A stretch of DNA of 64,000 bases, from the NCBI GenBank assembly GCA_016875335.1, contig VGRO01000007.1, positions 1 through 64,000 on the forward strand, written 5' to 3'. This stretch comes from Deltaproteobacteria bacterium. Lineage in GTDB: Bacteria > Myxococcota_A > UBA9042. A program made the position numbers and the translations under genes. A model generated the notes under the pieces. The model had not been told where the DNA came from. It ran no database searches and worked only from the letters and a program-made list of their open reading frames with translations. This document shows positions 1-8,761 of the stretch, piece after piece (the stretch's first letter is position 1; the number at the start of each line of letters is the position of its first letter).

Positions 1-629
1 GGCGTCTGCACCTGATCGGCGAAAGCGGCCAGCACCGCAGCTTCGGCTTCGGCCTCGTCCACATCGCCGCACAGCACCACCGTGGTGTTGGGCGCGGTGT
101 AGTGCTTGCGCCAGAATGCGCGCATCCGTTCCTGGGTCATGCCGCGCACGCTGGCTTCGGTGCCCAGGACCGGCAGCGCATACGGATGGTCGCCGAACGC
201 CTGGCCGAAAAGCCGTTGCCACCCGACCTGACCCGGACTGTCGGCGGCCCGGCGGATCTCTTCGACCACCACTTCGATTTCGCGCGCCAGCTCCTCGGGG
301 TCGAAAAGCGAGTGGCACACCGCGTCGGCGAGCACGTCGAGCCCATCGCGCCAATGGTGGGCCGGCATCACGACGTGGTAGCAGGTGTGGTCGTTGCTGG
401 TCCAGGCGTTGATCTGGCCGCCGGTGCGCTCGACCGCCGCGGCGATGTCGCCCACCCCGCGGGTCGGCGTGCCCTTGAAAAGCATGTGCTCGTGCAGGTG
501 GGCGAGGCCCCGCTCGTCGGGCAGTTCGTCAAAGCCTCCCGACCCGATCCACACCTGCACGGCGACCACTGGCGCTCCGCGCACCGATTCGACGATCAAT
601 CGCTGGCCATTTGGCAGCTTCTTGTCCAC
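1..629 (-). CDS. M16 family zinc peptidase, N-terminal part (cut by window edge)
   Basis: N-terminal ~209 residues of a pitrilysin/insulinase-type metallopeptidase; the rest lies beyond the left edge. Read from a GTG at 629, the protein shows the inverted zinc motif HxxEH (H44, E47, H48) followed by LFKGT, and a likely third zinc ligand in VVVEEIRR (about E124). These are the hallmarks of the active half of M16 enzymes. The start is 4 nt downstream of the mtnA stop codon, which suggests translational coupling, and a purine-rich AGGGGG sits just upstream. Small bacterial M16 proteases of this type often act in the periplasm or on leader peptides. No signal peptide is visible with this start, so cellular location and substrate are open. 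Confidence 0.88.
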   Translation of the reverse strand, partial: MDKKLPNGQRLIVESVRGAPVVAVQVWIGSGGFDELPDERGLAHLHEHMLFKGTPTRGVGDIAAAVERTGGQINAWTSNDHTCYHVVMPAHHWRDGLDVLADAVCHSLFDPEELAREIEVVVEEIRRAADSPGQVGWQRLFGQAFGDHPYALPVLGTEASVRGMTQERMRAFWRKHYTAPNTTVVLCGDVDEAEAEAAVLAAFADQVQT

Positions 630-633
630 GCCC

Positions 634-1707
634 CTACCCCCTGCGGTCCAGCCGCGCCCGCGCCCGATCGACCATCGCCGCGAGGTCCGCGGAGAACGGC
701 GGCCGCGCGACGCCTTCTTCGGTGATGATGCCGGCGATGAGCGCCGCCGGCGCCACGTCGAAGGCCGGGTTGAACACGGCGGTGCCGCTGGCCGCAAACC
801 GCACGCCCTGCGGGTCGGTCACCTCTTCGGCACCGCGTTCTTCGATGGGGATGTGGTCCCCATCCGGGCACTGCAGATCCACCGTCGAGGTCGGCGCAGC
901 GATGTAGAACGGGATGCCATGGTGCGCGCACAGCACCGCCACCGTGTAGGTGCCGATCTTGTTGGCGCTGTCGCCGTTGCGCGCGATGCGGTCGGCCCCC
1001 ACCACCGCGGCCTGGATGCGGCCGAGTTTGAGGGCGTGGCCGGCCATGTTGTCACACATCAGCGTGGCGGCGATACCGTCGGCTGCCATCTCGTACGCGG
1101 TCAGCCGCGCGCCTTGCAAGAGCGGCCGCGTCTCGTCGATCCACACGTGCAGTTGCTTGCCCATCGCCACCGCCGTGCGGATGACGCCGAGCGCGGTGCC
1201 GATGCCGCCCGTGGCCAGGGCGCCCGCGTTGCAATGGGTCAGCACGCCGCCGCGATCGGGCAAGAGCGGTGCGCCATGCCGGCCGATGTCCGCGCAGCAC
1301 TGCGCGTCGTCCGCGGCGATGCACTGGGCCTGCGCCTCCAGGGCTGCGAGGCGCTCGGGTCGCGGCTGCCCGGCGGTGCGCGCGCCGGCGACGCGCATCC
1401 GCTCGATGGCCCAGAAAAGGTTGACGGCCGTCGGCCGCGTCGCTGCAAACTGCGCGCACATCTGCGCGAGGTCGGCGTCGAACTGCGTCCCACTGCGCAC
1501 GCCGAGCACGATGCCATAGGCCGCCGCAATGCCGATGGCCGGCGCGCCGCGCACCGCCAGGGTGCGGATCGCCTGCATCACCGGTTCGGCGGCGGTGCAG
1601 TGCTGCCAGATGGTCTCGGCCGGCAGCGCCCGCTGGTCCAGGATGCGCAGCGCCGGTTCGGGCGCGTGCCAGTGCAAGGGCGCGAGCGCGCTCGACACGG
1701 TCGTCAT
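634..1707 (-). CDS. mtnA: S-methyl-5-thioribose-1-phosphate isomerase
   Basis: Converts 5-methylthioribose-1-phosphate to the ribulose form in the methionine salvage pathway (cytoplasmic). The 357-residue length is normal for the family. Recognisable blocks are VRGAPAIGIAAAYG near the N terminus, THCNAGALAT mid-protein, and the catalytic GADRIARNGDSANKIGTY stretch containing the conserved Asp. An ATG at 1707 is preferred over a TTG at 1713 because GGAG is spaced 6 nt from the ATG and abuts the TTG. No other methionine-salvage gene is adjacent. The M16 peptidase gene follows after 4 nt. A 200-bp inverted-repeat element ends only ~20 bp upstream of the start, so the native promoter may be displaced or supplied by that element. 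Confidence 0.95.
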   Translation of the reverse strand: MTTVSSALAPLHWHAPEPALRILDQRALPAETIWQHCTAAEPVMQAIRTLAVRGAPAIGIAAAYGIVLGVRSGTQFDADLAQMCAQFAATRPTAVNLFWAIERMRVAGARTAGQPRPERLAALEAQAQCIAADDAQCCADIGRHGAPLLPDRGGVLTHCNAGALATGGIGTALGVIRTAVAMGKQLHVWIDETRPLLQGARLTAYEMAADGIAATLMCDNMAGHALKLGRIQAAVVGADRIARNGDSANKIGTYTVAVLCAHHGIPFYIAAPTSTVDLQCPDGDHIPIEERGAEEVTDPQGVRFAASGTAVFNPAFDVAPAALIAGIITEEGVARPPFSADLAAMVDRARARLDRRG

Positions 1708-1727
1708 CAGCAACTCCGCGCGGCCTT

Positions 1728-1927
1728 AGAGGGTGTATTCAAGAGAACGCCGACTGCGGCTCAGGCGTCGATGAGTTCGCAGGACTCATCGACCCCGGCA
1801 TGCTTTGTTGCTCCTTGCTCCCTGCCTGCGGCGTGCCCGAAGCACGCCTCAGTCGGTCGCCGCGCCGCGCCTCGCCTTCCGGGCGCCTCCTGACCCTGGT
1901 ATCCGGCATATTTGGAATACACCCTCT
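1728..1927. mobile_element. 200-bp MITE-like element with 13-bp terminal inverted repeats
   Basis: The sequence agagggtgtattc at 1728-1740 is repeated as an exact inverted copy, gaatacaccctct, at 1915-1927. Between them is ~174 bp with no convincing gene. It contains a second, internal perfect palindrome: a 10-bp stem at 1767-1776 and 1784-1793 with a 7-nt loop. The layout (short, non-coding, exact terminal repeats) is that of a miniature inverted-repeat transposable element. No target-site duplication is obvious in the flanks. The right end overlaps the last stop codon of the glycosyltransferase gene by one base, and the left end lies immediately upstream of mtnA. It could alternatively be a structured repeat such as a bidirectional terminator, although no T-tract follows the hairpins. 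Confidence 0.6.
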
Positions 1928-4900
1928 CAGCGAATTTGCAGGTGGCCGATCGTCGCGCGGTTGTCGCCGTGTTTGACCACGCCAGCGCCGGTCGCGGTCA
2001 GCAGCGGCATGCGCTGGTCGTTGCTCGGGTTGTACAGGCCCAGGATGATCTCGTTGGGTCCGCTGTTGGTGCCGAGCGGCACCTCCTGCTCGAATTCGTC
2101 GGCGATGAGGTCGCCCGGCATCCAGTGGTTGGTGGCAAAGCAGCCGTTGCACGACTTGTTCTCGTCCTCGCTCGGGTCGGGCTGGGTCAGCGGCCAGCGG
2201 TCCAGGTGCAAGGGGTGCGGGTGCATGAAGATCTTCCAACTGGTCGGCGTGGGCTTGATCACCTTCCAATAGAGCGTCATCCGGTACTTCTGGGCGCGTT
2301 GCACGGCGGCGTCGGCGAGCTTGTAGCCCACCAGGTGCAGCGCATTGTCAAAGTTGACCTGGATGCGCCGCAGGCCGCGCACCTGGTTCAATTCCTCGGG
2401 CTGGATGAGCGACTTGCGCAGCCAATTCTGGTCGGGTTGGGCCGCGCGCAAGAAGTTCGCCGCCAGCACCAGCCGCGACGAACTGCTGTCCATGACCGCG
2501 ATGTGCCGGCCGCCGTGGTTCTGGCGCATGGCGTGGTTCAGTTCGCTGAATGCTTCCTTGGGCAGGACCACGAAACGCTGCACGGGCTTGGGGGCCGCGT
2601 GCCGCCAGGCGCCGTCTCCCGCGGCCTTGTCCAGCACAAGCCACGCCCGCGCCGGATCTTCGGGTTGCAGCGCCACCGCGGCCGACAGGGTCAGCGCGTC
2701 CTTGGTGTTGTCGACGACGGTCGCCGTCTGGCCGTTGGGTGCCTGGACGGCCGCGCCCTTCCACTGGCCGGGGCCGAACGCCGCGCCTTCGACCGTGACC
2801 TTGTCGCCGTCGGCCGCTGTCGCCAGCCCGAACCACCCTGCCGCGTCGCGCTCCTGATTGCCGTCCTTGTCCAGGTCGACGCCCCAGCCGGGCAGCGCCA
2901 CCAGCCGCGGGGCGTTGCCCTGCACGCCGGTCGCCAGGCGGATGGCGGTGTTCTCGTTGGCGAGCAGCGACAGCACGGCCGTCCGGTCGTCGAGCAGAGG
3001 CATCGACTGGGTGTAGAAGTTGTTGTCGCTGCCGGTGCGCGCGCCGTGGGTATAGGTGCGGGGGGCGCCGCGGTCGTCGTTGCCGGCCCCGCCTGCGTCG
3101 GCGATGCGCTGGACCAGGTGCTTTTGCGAGAAATGCACGGCCAGGTCGGGCAGCAGTCGGCCGTAGCCGATGGCGAACACCGCGCCGCCCGCAAACAGGG
3201 CCAGGGCCGCGTTGCGCGGGTGTTCGATGCGACCCAGCACACCGATGGCCCGGTGCAGCAGAACCGCCGCACTCGGGTGGCCGCCAATCCACCGATTGGC
3301 CGCAAGCGCCGCCGCCACGACCCACAGGGCCGCAGTGTCCGGGGCGAATGCCAGCACCTGGGCCACGTAGCTGTAGCCCTCTGCGGGCGTGGCGGCCTCG
3401 GCCACCCAGCGCCCGGCCAGCGGACCGAAAAGGACGAAAAGCGCGAACGCTGCGACCGCCACCGTCGGCCATGCGAGCGCTTCAGCCCGGCCTTGGGCGT
3501 GGCCGATGGCCAGCATCGCCACCCCCAGCAGCAACCCCCACACCGATATCAGGTAGACCGGGAACATCCAGGTTCCCGCGGCCTGCGAGGCGCCGATGCC
3601 CAGCCCCGCCAGCGCGGCCCAACCCAGCGTGCCGAAAAGCAGGCCGGCGTGCTGTCGCGACCCGCGCACCAGGGGAGCGAACAGCGAGTCGGCGTGCTCG
3701 GCGCGCGCGAACACCGTCCGGGCCAGCCCGGCCAACGCCGCCAGCGCCACAGGGGTCCAGAACGCCGACGAACCCAAGCCGGCGCGCACGGCTCCGGCCC
3801 AGCCGGCCTCGCCGTTCAAGTGGGTGAAAATCGACAGGCCGCTGCCGAGCGTCGCCAGCGCACACACGCCGAGCAGGCCGTGGGCGACCCAGCGCGACAG
3901 CAGCCAGCCGCCGGCGCGCCGCAGCCCGCGCAGCCACCAGCGCTGCGCCTGCGCCTGCTCGGACCACGCCGTGGCCGCCGCGCTGTGGGCCAACAACACC
4001 AAGAACGCCGTGGCTGCCGCCAGCACCTCGGGCCGGGTGTCCTGGATGACCACCCACGCGCGATCGTAGGCGTAGCCCGTTGTCTGCGCGCTGGTTTTGA
4101 GCTGCACGTCGAGCTTGGTGCCAATGGAGACCAGCACGTCGATGGCCCACAGCAGGCCCACGCCACCCAGCGCCCAGGCCGCCATCGCCCGCGATTGCAG
4201 CGCGACCACCACCGTCCGCAGGGTGCCGAACGGCCTGGCCGTGCCCACCGCAAATGCCACCACCGACAGCAGGGCGACCGCGCGCAGCGCCCGGACCATC
4301 TTGAGTTCGGCGGGCCACGCGGGGTCGCCCGTAGCGCCCGCGGCCGCAATGGGCGGATCGAAGGCGAAGAACCGCGTCACGGCGTCGGCGCCCTTGCCAA
4401 TCTCGCGGTGCAAAAGCAGCGTGGACAGCACCACGAAAAGCGCGGCCAGCCGGCCCGACACCTCGCCGCGCACGAGCGCTACCACCAACGCCGCCGCCGC
4501 CACCGCCGCAACGCCGGCCACCGGCACCACCAGGTGGTGGAACTGGCGGATCAACACGGCGACCACCGCAAACGGCACCACCAGGCCCACCAGCAGCGCC
4601 GCACCCACCGCGAAGGAGCGCCGGTCGTCGTCGCGCTCGGCGAGCAGCAATCGGCCGACTCCCAGGGCCACGGCCGCGCCCCACGGGTAGACCCCAAAGC
4701 CGGCCTGGCCGACGAACCAAGCGAAATCGCGGTGATACTGGTCCGGCCCGCTGCTGAAGGGGTTCTGGGTGAAGCGCCAGCCGCGCAAGATGTGCACCCA
4801 GTTCGGGTCGGCGTCGCCGTCGCCGAGCACACGCCACGCCGCCCAGCCCAGCAACCCCAGGGTGGCCCCAGCGACGCCCAAGATCGGCCACCGTCCGTCG

Positions 4901-6039
4901 CTGGCCGCCACGGCGTACGCCACGCACATGCCGGCCGCCATGGTCGCCCCGCCCAGACCCCGGCTGGCCAGCAACACCAGCGCACCCGCCAAGATCCAGG
5001 CGGGCCAGTCGCGCCCCGTTCGCGCTTCGTCGCGCAGCGCGCCCTGGCCGAGCCCCAGGGCCACCAGCGCCGTGCCCAACATCGGACCGGCTTCGAACGT
5101 CACCAGCCGGCCCAGGCCGATGGTCTCGGGCAGCGTCGCGAACGCGCCGAGCGCCGCCCAGCCGCCGACCGGGCCCAAAAGCCGGCGGGCCCCGAGCACC
5201 ACCACCAGGCCGGCCAGCAGCACCAGCAAAGCGCCGCCCAGCCGCGCCCCGAATTCGCTGGGGCCGAGAAGCTGCAGCGACGCCCCGGCCATCGCCGCGT
5301 CGAGCCAGGGCAGCGCCTGATTCTGGTTGTCGCGCTTGTGCACCGGCCAGCGCCAAGGCGAAGGGGTCGCGTGTTCGACCGCTTGCGCCGCGCCGGCAGC
5401 GTTGACCACCAACTCGGCGCCGGCCAGAAGCGGCCACATCGACTGCAGATCGCCGTCGGCGTCGATCCACCCGGCCGTGCTGGCGTTACGGTAGGAGGCG
5501 CCTGCGCTTCGCGCGCGGGCTTGCGCCAGTGCCTTGCGCAAGGGCTCAACGGGCCCCGATTGCACCAGCACCAGGGCCATGCCGCGGTTCTGGGCTTCGA
5601 TGGCGGCCAACTGGTTGGCCAGTTCGTCGGCGCCTCCGCCCAGTTGCTGCGCGACCGCCTGCGCGTCCACCACCAAGGTGTGAGCCACCTCGCGCGCCAG
5701 GCGCTGCTGCGCCGTCTGCAGGGCGGCAAGTGGCGAGGTGTCGGCCTTGGCGGCCGCTCGCACCAACGTCGCGCGGTCGCCCAGGTGCTTGCTCAGCGAA
5801 ACCAGGAGCTTGTCGCCCGGCCCCTCGACGACCACCACCTTGGGCGGTCCGGCCATGCGGCGGGCCACTGCGGCGCGGTCCATCTCCCACGGGTCGAGCA
5901 GGCCCGGCTGACCGAGTCCCGGCAACAGCGCCGCTGTGAGCACAAGCGCCGTGATCGCCACCTGCGCCGGGGCGCCGATGGCCGCGAGGTGCGACAACCA
6001 ACCGGCAAACTTCGAGGTTTCGGGCGTCGGGTCGAGCAT
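1927..6039 (-). CDS. Large GT-C fold (PMT/ArnT-like) membrane glycosyltransferase with C-terminal soluble domain
   Basis: A 1370-residue multi-spanning protein. The N-terminal ~900 residues resemble glycosyltransferase family 39 enzymes: a first transmembrane helix, then an extracytoplasmic loop with LLDPWEMDRAAVARRM at ~47-62 (the acidic loop typical of this fold), followed by many hydrophobic segments. The last ~450 residues are mostly polar, with an EF-hand-like DLDKDGNQERD stretch and the motif KSCNGCFATNHW near the C terminus. Family members move sugars from polyprenyl-phosphate carriers to lipids or proteins on the outer membrane face, but the acceptor here is unknown. Length is more than double a normal ArnT or PMT. 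The start at 6039 is chosen because a promoter-like element lies at 6084-6112; an upstream ATG at 6093 would lie upstream of that transcription start. Confidence 0.75.
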   Translation of the reverse strand: MLDPTPETSKFAGWLSHLAAIGAPAQVAITALVLTAALLPGLGQPGLLDPWEMDRAAVARRMAGPPKVVVVEGPGDKLLVSLSKHLGDRATLVRAAAKADTSPLAALQTAQQRLAREVAHTLVVDAQAVAQQLGGGADELANQLAAIEAQNRGMALVLVQSGPVEPLRKALAQARARSAGASYRNASTAGWIDADGDLQSMWPLLAGAELVVNAAGAAQAVEHATPSPWRWPVHKRDNQNQALPWLDAAMAGASLQLLGPSEFGARLGGALLVLLAGLVVVLGARRLLGPVGGWAALGAFATLPETIGLGRLVTFEAGPMLGTALVALGLGQGALRDEARTGRDWPAWILAGALVLLASRGLGGATMAAGMCVAYAVAASDGRWPILGVAGATLGLLGWAAWRVLGDGDADPNWVHILRGWRFTQNPFSSGPDQYHRDFAWFVGQAGFGVYPWGAAVALGVGRLLLAERDDDRRSFAVGAALLVGLVVPFAVVAVLIRQFHHLVVPVAGVAAVAAAALVVALVRGEVSGRLAALFVVLSTLLLHREIGKGADAVTRFFAFDPPIAAAGATGDPAWPAELKMVRALRAVALLSVVAFAVGTARPFGTLRTVVVALQSRAMAAWALGGVGLLWAIDVLVSIGTKLDVQLKTSAQTTGYAYDRAWVVIQDTRPEVLAAATAFLVLLAHSAAATAWSEQAQAQRWWLRGLRRAGGWLLSRWVAHGLLGVCALATLGSGLSIFTHLNGEAGWAGAVRAGLGSSAFWTPVALAALAGLARTVFARAEHADSLFAPLVRGSRQHAGLLFGTLGWAALAGLGIGASQAAGTWMFPVYLISVWGLLLGVAMLAIGHAQGRAEALAWPTVAVAAFALFVLFGPLAGRWVAEAATPAEGYSYVAQVLAFAPDTAALWVVAAALAANRWIGGHPSAAVLLHRAIGVLGRIEHPRNAALALFAGGAVFAIGYGRLLPDLAVHFSQKHLVQRIADAGGAGNDDRGAPRTYTHGARTGSDNNFYTQSMPLLDDRTAVLSLLANENTAIRLATGVQGNAPRLVALPGWGVDLDKDGNQERDAAGWFGLATAADGDKVTVEGAAFGPGQWKGAAVQAPNGQTATVVDNTKDALTLSAAVALQPEDPARAWLVLDKAAGDGAWRHAAPKPVQRFVVLPKEAFSELNHAMRQNHGGRHIAVMDSSSSRLVLAANFLRAAQPDQNWLRKSLIQPEELNQVRGLRRIQVNFDNALHLVGYKLADAAVQRAQKYRMTLYWKVIKPTPTSWKIFMHPHPLHLDRWPLTQPDPSEDENKSCNGCFATNHWMPGDLIADEFEQEVPLGTNSGPNEIILGLYNPSNDQRMPLLTATGAGVVKHGDNRATIGHLQIR

Positions 6040-6083
6040 GGTCTGCGCGGGGCCGACCAGCAGCCGGCGGCAAAGGGGGCAGC

Positions 6084-6112
6084 AATCTAGCATGGAGCGG
6101 GGGTTGCGCCAA
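6084..6112 (-). promoter_or_regulatory. Sigma-70-type promoter for the glycosyltransferase gene
   Basis: On the minus strand, TTGGCG (6107-6112) is separated by 17 nt from TAGATT (6084-6089). Transcription would begin near 6077, giving a leader of about 38 nt to the start at 6039. The same TAGATT -10 hexamer recurs in the rpmB promoter. Confidence 0.5.
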
Positions 6113-6205
6113 TGGCGCCCGGCGCGCGCCGTCACCTTGACGCCTGCCTCGAAAACCTGCCTACTTGCCGCGCCCTGCGGCCCGTGCCGCGCAGGAATGA
6201 CGCCG

Positions 6206-7765
6206 ATGAGCCAGCCCGCCGCCCCAGCGACCCCCAGCACCGCCAGCAAGGAGGCCTCTGCTTTGGACGACGTGCCGCAGTTGGGGTTGTGGGCGGCGAT
6301 TGCCAGCCTGAGTTACGTGTTCTGGGTGGTCGGCGGCATGGAGATGATCGAGCGACTGGCCTACTACGGTGTCAAAGCCGTGGCGACCCTGTACGCCAAG
6401 GATCCTGTCAGCAAGGGCGGCCTGGGCGTGACCATGAGCGAGTTCGGCACGCTTTTGGCCATCTGGGCGCTGGTGCAGTCGATCGTGCCTGCATTCACGG
6501 GCGGCCTGAGCGACCGCTACGGCTACAAGCAGACCATCGCCGCCTCGACGGTCGTCAAGATCATGGGCTACCTGACCATGGCGGCGTTGACCACCTACAC
6601 CGGATTCTTCATCGGCGCGATGCTGCTGGCGACCGGCACGGCGATCTTCAAACCCGGCATCCAGGGCACGTTGGTCAAGTCCACCCGCCGTGAGAACTCG
6701 TCGATGGCCTGGGGTATCTTCTACCAGACCGTCAACATCGGCGGCTTCTTGGGGCCGCTCGTCGCCGGGTTCATGCGCAAAATGGAATGGCGCTTCGTGT
6801 TCCTGGCTTGCGCGGCCATCATTTCGCTCAACTTCCTGATGTTGCTCATCTACAAGGAGCCGGGCAAGGAGGAGCGCCTGGCCCGGGCGGCCGCGGGTGA
6901 CCACGCCAAGACCAGCCTGGCCGCCGCGTCCCTGCACGAACTGTCCAAGCCGCACGTCTGGACCTACCTGGGGGTCTTCAGCGGGTTCTGGTTCATGTTC
7001 AACAGTTTGTTTGACGTGCTTCCAGCCCACATCGAAGAGTGGGTCGATACCCGCGGCATCGTGCTCGACCTGTTCGGCGGCCAGAAAGTCGACAATCCGC
7101 TCGTACAGTTCTTTGTCGTCATGAACAAGGACGGCAGCGAAATCCTGCCCGAAGGCATGCTCAATCTGAACGCCGCGCTCATCATGATCACCTGCTTTCT
7201 GGTTGCCGGCTGGACCGGCAAACTCAAGGCCACCACGTCGATGTGGATCGGCACCTTGCTGGCCTCGCTGGCGCTGGCGCTCTCCGGGTGGTCGTCGCTC
7301 GGCTGGATCTCGATCGGTGCCATCGCCGTCTTCTCGCTCGGCGAGATGATGTCGAGCCCCAAGTTCAGCGAGTACATCGGCAACTTCGCTCCCGACGACA
7401 AGAAGGCCATGTATCTCGGGTTTTCGCAGATTCCACTCGCCATCGGCTGGTTCCTTGAAGGCAAGGTCGGGCCGATGCTCTACGACCACATGGCCAGCAA
7501 AGACCGCTTCGCGCGCGAGATGCTGACGGAAAAAGGGTGGGATGCGGCCAAAGTCGCGGCGGTCAAACAGGGCGAGGCGTTCGATACCCTGGTCAAGCAT
7601 TTGGGGCAGAACGCCCACGACGTCACCCGCGTGCTGTACGAGCGCCACGAGCTGTCGATCGGCGCCGTGTGGTACATCATGGCCGTCGTTGGCGTCATCA
7701 GCGCCTTTGGCATCTGGGTCTACGCCCAGCAGGTGCGCAAGTGGATGGCCAAGGGCCAGGTCTGA
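6206..7765 (+). CDS. POT/PTR2-like MFS transporter
   Basis: A 519-residue inner-membrane protein with about 12-14 hydrophobic segments. Features of the proton-dependent oligopeptide transporter group are visible: GMEMIERLAYYGVKAV in the first helix (an ExxERxxYYG-like signature), the GGLSDRYGYKQT loop between helices 2 and 3, and GIFYQTVNIGGFLGPL. It probably imports di- or tripeptides or a related nutrient with protons. The ATG at 6206 is preferred because AGGA (6193-6196) lies 9 nt upstream; an in-frame ATG at 6197 sits directly on that AGGA. It is divergent from the glycosyltransferase gene and ends 12 nt from a convergent small membrane-protein gene. Substrate cannot be told from sequence. 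Confidence 0.85.
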   Translation: MSQPAAPATPSTASKEASALDDVPQLGLWAAIASLSYVFWVVGGMEMIERLAYYGVKAVATLYAKDPVSKGGLGVTMSEFGTLLAIWALVQSIVPAFTGGLSDRYGYKQTIAASTVVKIMGYLTMAALTTYTGFFIGAMLLATGTAIFKPGIQGTLVKSTRRENSSMAWGIFYQTVNIGGFLGPLVAGFMRKMEWRFVFLACAAIISLNFLMLLIYKEPGKEERLARAAAGDHAKTSLAAASLHELSKPHVWTYLGVFSGFWFMFNSLFDVLPAHIEEWVDTRGIVLDLFGGQKVDNPLVQFFVVMNKDGSEILPEGMLNLNAALIMITCFLVAGWTGKLKATTSMWIGTLLASLALALSGWSSLGWISIGAIAVFSLGEMMSSPKFSEYIGNFAPDDKKAMYLGFSQIPLAIGWFLEGKVGPMLYDHMASKDRFAREMLTEKGWDAAKVAAVKQGEAFDTLVKHLGQNAHDVTRVLYERHELSIGAVWYIMAVVGVISAFGIWVYAQQVRKWMAKGQV

Positions 7766-7777
7766 CGCGGGCGGACG

Positions 7778-8173
7778 CTACGGGGCCCCCACCAGCCAGT
7801 CGCTGACCAGCACCACCCGAAACGCGCGCAGGTGCACCAGCAGAATCCAGTAGTACACCAGGAACGCGGCGAAGATTCCGACCACGGCCAGCGGCTCGCG
7901 GCGCCTGCGCCACAACAGCCAACTGCCCAGCGACACCAGCAGCAGCTTGCCGCCCGCGAACGCCACCGGCCGGGTGTGGACCAACTCGGCGACCAGCGGA
8001 TTGGCCTCGACGGCCAGACCCGACTGGATCCACACCACGGTCATCACCGCGTCGATGCCGTTGAGCACCAGCACGCAGGCGACGATGCCGCGCAACCAAT
8101 GGTAGTGCTGCGGGGTCCCGACCCACGGATGGGCGTCGGTCGGCGCGTCGCGCGGGGCAGACGCCGCCGCCAT
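7778..8173 (-). CDS. Small membrane protein of DUF5658 type
   Basis: About 131 residues from an ATG at 8173; an in-frame TTG at 8218 would add 15. Neither start has a clear ribosome-binding site, so the 5' end is uncertain. There are three hydrophobic segments. The first contains LNGIDAVMTVVWIQSG, followed by EANPL, the pattern of the DUF5658 family of short multipass proteins (helix with N and D, then an E-x-NP motif). Function is unknown. It converges on the POT transporter gene and is followed upstream by the PsiF-repeat gene on the same strand, 71-116 nt away. Confidence 0.65.
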   Translation of the reverse strand: MAAASAPRDAPTDAHPWVGTPQHYHWLRGIVACVLVLNGIDAVMTVVWIQSGLAVEANPLVAELVHTRPVAFAGGKLLLVSLGSWLLWRRRREPLAVVGIFAAFLVYYWILLVHLRAFRVVLVSDWLVGAP

Positions 8174-8243
8174 GGTCGGGTCAGCCGTCGGTGTGGCGTT
8201 GTCGTCGCGGTCAGTCAAGGGCGTGGGCAGGTGCGCCTGGCGG

Positions 8244-8612
8244 CTACTTCATGTTGTCCGGGCCCTTGGCCTTGAGGCAGTCGCTCATGAACTTCTTGTG
8301 CGCATCGCCCTTGTTGCCGAGTTCCTTGCTCTTCTTGGCGCAAGCGCCCATCGCTTCCTTCGGCGGCAGCTCCTTTTTGCCACCGGCGGCCGGCGCGGCG
8401 GGTGCATCGGGCTTGGCGGGCGCGGGCGCAGGCGCGGCGGCGGCGCCGCCCTTGAGGCATTCGGACATGAACTTCTTGCGCTCGTCGCCCTTGAGGCCCT
8501 TTTCGGTCGCCTGCTTGTTGCAGTCTGCCATCTTGTTCTGCTGGGCGGTCTGGGCGAACGCGGGGGCGGCCAACAGCGACAGGCCGGCCAGGGCAAAAAG
8601 AATCTTCTTCAT
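8244..8612 (-). CDS. Secreted protein with two PsiF repeats
   Basis: 122 residues. A clean signal peptide (MKKILFALAGLSLLAAPAFA) ends at residue 20. The mature part carries two copies of the PsiF-type motif: a Cys, a KG-rich helix, then KKFMSxCLK. The copies are at roughly residues 22-50 and 88-116, joined by an Ala/Pro-rich linker. PsiF was named for phosphate-starvation induction in Escherichia coli, but its biochemical role is not established. The two conserved cysteines per repeat suggest a disulfide in the periplasm. The start is well supported by AAGGA about 8 nt upstream of the ATG. Confidence 0.85.
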   Translation of the reverse strand: MKKILFALAGLSLLAAPAFAQTAQQNKMADCNKQATEKGLKGDERKKFMSECLKGGAAAAPAPAPAKPDAPAAPAAGGKKELPPKEAMGACAKKSKELGNKGDAHKKFMSDCLKAKGPDNMK

Positions 8613-8761
8613 GGTCAGTTCCTTGTTTGTGCGCCGCCTGTTGCGGGCACGCAAGCCCCAGGAGGCACAGTCAGGTGCGGGCAGGCGTACCGGTCCACTG
8701 CGGACCCGGTGGGCTGCAAGGCGCGGTATGGTAGCGGAAAATCGGGGGTTGGCAATGTGCC

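Noticed and set aside
1912-6090. A 1392-residue reading frame on the plus strand opposite the glycosyltransferase gene
   Set aside because: It is a by-product of high GC in the third codon position. The minus-strand frame has hydrophobic helices, family blocks and a promoter; the plus frame is Arg/Pro/Gln-rich with no recognisable domain.
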